The notes under the pieces: generated by a model
Seen by the model: only the letters and a program-made list of their open reading frames with translations
What the model was told of the DNA's origin: nothing
Databases searched by the model: none
Shown: positions 31,410-32,637 of the stretch, in pieces
Position numbering within the stretch: position 1 is the stretch's first letter
How the letters are laid out: the number at the start of each line of letters is the position of its first letter
Origin: a virus
Length of the DNA: 32,637 bases
IMG/VR virus record: IMGVR_UViG_3300027777_000087
Location: 1-32,637 of that record
Strand: one strand, 5' to 3'
Position numbers and translations under genes: made by a program

Positions 31410-31762
31410 TCTCTGTACCCTCCGCCTGCTTTCTTGTAGCGTTGTGCCACCATCTGAGCCTTACGGGCCGACCATTGCCCTGCGCCCGTGCCTGCTGTAG
31501 CTTCTGCCTTCACAGCATTAAAGATGCGCTTACGCAGTCCGGGCTTGGTATAGTTTCCCGCAGCATTCACTTTGGATTCCCCACCAGCAGCCATTTTCTT
31601 GGGCTTCTTGCCCGCTGTTTTCATAGCAATAGCGGTGGCTGCTTGTTGTGCTAACCCACCACTTTTGTACTCGGCAAAGTCGGTGTTATCCCGACGCGCT
31701 TTCTTCTTCGCGCCGGGCATCTTGGATGGGTTGATATCGCCCATGCCGCGAGAAGCAATCAT
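31406..31762 (-). CDS. 118-aa basic protein with SKVNAAGNYTKP domain (gene c)
   Basis: Starts MIASRGMGDINPSKMPGAKKKARRD right after the TAA of the previous gene. Residues about 54-118 (KPKKMAAGGESKVNAAGNYTKPGLRKRIFNAVKAEATAG, then GQWSARKAQMVAQRYKKAGGGYRD) form a conserved-looking basic module common in phage small proteins. KKMAAGG resembles the KKMASGG boxes of the next two genes. The ribosome-binding site is weak (GGAAAG). Likely virion- or DNA-associated; function unknown. Confidence 0.7.
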   Translation of the reverse strand: MIASRGMGDINPSKMPGAKKKARRDNTDFAEYKSGGLAQQAATAIAMKTAGKKPKKMAAGGESKVNAAGNYTKPGLRKRIFNAVKAEATAGTGAGQWSARKAQMVAQRYKKAGGGYRD

Positions 31763-32323
31763 TTAGCACATCTTTCCACGGGTTTTACCCTTAGATGCAA
31801 TGCCGTCCGCACGACTAGAAGCAGAACCACCAGAAGCCATCTTCTTGACCGTACCACCTTTTTTCATGCCGGACGATAGTGCAGCATTATCGCGGGCTAT
31901 ACGGGCTTGCCTATCGGCTAGCATGTTTTTTATACCATCAAAATCCCCTCTGGCTCTTACGGTTTTAGCGTAGTCAGTGTCACCGATAGACATAGAACCT
32001 TGGTTTTCTTTCTTAGCAGGAGCGGTGTTTTTAGCTGAGCTACTACCGGGGCCCATTTGACTACCAGCATACGGAGTTGCGCTTGGCCCTGCTTTTGCAG
32101 CCATTTGGGTTTTTGCAGGGGTAGCAGCAGGAGCGGAGCCATCTCGACGCTTCAGTCCCAACTGCTTGTTCATGTAGTCACGCAAGCTAAGGCCCGAGGC
32201 ATCTAGCTCTTCTTTAGTGACTTTAAGACGGCTTTGGTCGGGATGTTTAGGGGCAGCAACAGTTTTTTCTTCGCTGTCAACCACATCACCGTCAGCATAT
32301 CGTTTCATCATTTTAGTTGCCAT
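31763..32323 (-). CDS. 186-aa Ala/Lys-rich protein with KGG tail (gene b)
   Basis: ATG at 32323 preceded by AAGGAG at 7 nt; an earlier in-frame ATG (32422) would run 33 aa through the preceding gene and is rejected. Begins MATKMMKRYADGDVVDSEEKTV, has SGLSLRDYMNKQLGLKRRDGS, a Pro/Ala/Lys low-complexity middle, and DTDYAKTVRARGDFDGIKNMLADRQARIARDNAAL. It ends KKGGTVKKMASGGSASSRA, DGIASKGKTRGKMC. That ending is nearly identical to the tail of the next gene upstream. Flexible, basic, probably virion-associated. Confidence 0.7.
   Translation of the reverse strand: MATKMMKRYADGDVVDSEEKTVAAPKHPDQSRLKVTKEELDASGLSLRDYMNKQLGLKRRDGSAPAATPAKTQMAAKAGPSATPYAGSQMGPGSSSAKNTAPAKKENQGSMSIGDTDYAKTVRARGDFDGIKNMLADRQARIARDNAALSSGMKKGGTVKKMASGGSASSRADGIASKGKTRGKMC
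31809..31846 (-). repeat. 38-bp exact repeat, copy in gene b
   Basis: Identical over 38 bp to 32401-32438. It encodes the KKMASGGSASSRA segment in the C-terminal tail of gene b. Confidence 0.9.
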
Positions 32324-32333
32324 GATTTTCTCC

Positions 32334-32582
32334 TTAGCAGGCCATGCCGCCCTTGTTGAGCATTTTGCCTTTGGTCTTGCCCTTAGAAGCAATACCATCA
32401 GCACGACTAGAAGCAGAACCACCAGAAGCCATCTTCTTAGTAGCGCCGCCTTTTTTCATCATCATTTGCTTTTTGTCCAGCGCCATGTCGGCTTTGGAGC
32501 CTTCTTTCATTCCTTTTTTCTCTTTGTCTTTACCAGACTTTTCAAATTTAGCCATGAGGGCTGCGGGCATTTTAGAGGCCAT
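32334..32582 (-). CDS. 82-aa basic protein with KGG tail (gene a)
   Basis: ATG at 32582, with AGGTGG 7 nt before it; an alternative in-frame ATG at 32612 (MELFKKGGNT-) has a poorer ribosome-binding site, and that frame stays open to the right edge. Begins MASKMPAALMAKFEKSGKDK, then charged helices (KKGMKEGSKADMALDKKQMMMKKGG) and the tail ATKKMASGGSASSRADGIASKGKTKGKM shared with the next gene. Flexible basic protein; probable small virion component. Function unknown. Confidence 0.7.
   Translation of the reverse strand: MASKMPAALMAKFEKSGKDKEKKGMKEGSKADMALDKKQMMMKKGGATKKMASGGSASSRADGIASKGKTKGKMLNKGGMAC
32401..32438 (-). repeat. 38-bp exact repeat, copy in gene a
   Basis: Identical over 38 bp to 31809-31846, 592 bp away, coding the same KKMASGGSASSRA tail segment in gene a. 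The shared peptide extends beyond the identical DNA, so the tail was probably duplicated and then diverged at both ends. Confidence 0.9.
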
Positions 32583-32637
32583 AGTGTTTCCACCTTTCTT
32601 AAATAGTTCCATTTTGCCTTGTCGAGTTTCAGGCTTG

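Noticed and set aside
32583-32637. Remnant gene at the right edge
   Set aside because: Two minus-strand frames stay open to the edge but 55 bp are too few to tell an upstream gene end from leader sequence; left unannotated.

Overview
The window looks like part of a tailed, short-tailed (podovirus-type) bacteriophage genome, most likely of a Gram-negative host. The evidence is a phage primase-helicase, HNH and PD-(D/E)XK nucleases, a lipoprotein with a Gram-negative lipobox, a 3-TM holin-like protein, an M15 endolysin, an S74 tail fibre, P22/T7-like adaptor and nozzle proteins, and three very large internal-virion-type proteins. Gene packing is tight, mostly ATGA, TTGA, GTGA or TAATG junctions. 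No tRNA, rRNA, CRISPR array or insertion sequence was recognised. The style resembles uncultured aquatic phages, but the host cannot be named from this sequence.

Layout. Positions 1-7595 form a plus-strand replication/early block: PD-(D/E)XK nuclease (5' end missing), HNH protein, SNF2-type helicase, then a strong sigma70-like promoter with a structured leader, a lipoprotein plus a 33-aa membrane peptide, three proteins around a putative ssDNA-binding protein, an HTH protein, a 950-aa primase-helicase (AEP-like primase plus DUF927/helicase) and a small protein. The block ends at a rho-independent terminator (7643-7676).

Positions 7668-32582 form one continuous minus-strand late block. In order of transcription (right to left) it holds: five small basic proteins (a-e: 32334-32582, 31763-32323, 31406-31762, 31176-31409, 31000-31176); a P22-gp4-like structural protein with an inserted beta domain; a zinc-ribbon protein; two more small Lys/Gly-rich proteins; an adaptor; two paralogous small structural proteins separated by a 62-aa protein; a 20-aa-repeat fibre-like protein; the S74 fibre; a 53-aa protein; a membrane protein, holin, small exported protein and M15 endolysin; a nozzle/gp10-like protein and a small fibre-like protein; then a 1055-aa virion protein, a GNAT acetyltransferase, a 695-aa virion protein and a 2541-aa giant protein carrying a HEALGH zincin motif. 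Terminase, portal, scaffold, major capsid protein and any DNA or RNA polymerase are not in the window. They would be expected beyond the right edge (structural genes) or the left edge (replication genes).

Working together: the plus-strand genes would process and replicate DNA. The minus-strand genes would build the neck, tail and fibres, lyse the cell, and supply proteins ejected with the DNA. The most unusual signals are the promoter plus 5'-terminal hairpin driving a lipoprotein/membrane-peptide pair, a shared Gly/Lys-rich peptide module (with a 38-bp exact DNA repeat) spread over many late proteins, and an in-frame domain cassette flanked by 38-bp repeats inside the giant protein. There is no stretch over about 120 bp without a gene; the longest gap (2207-2326) holds the promoter/leader.
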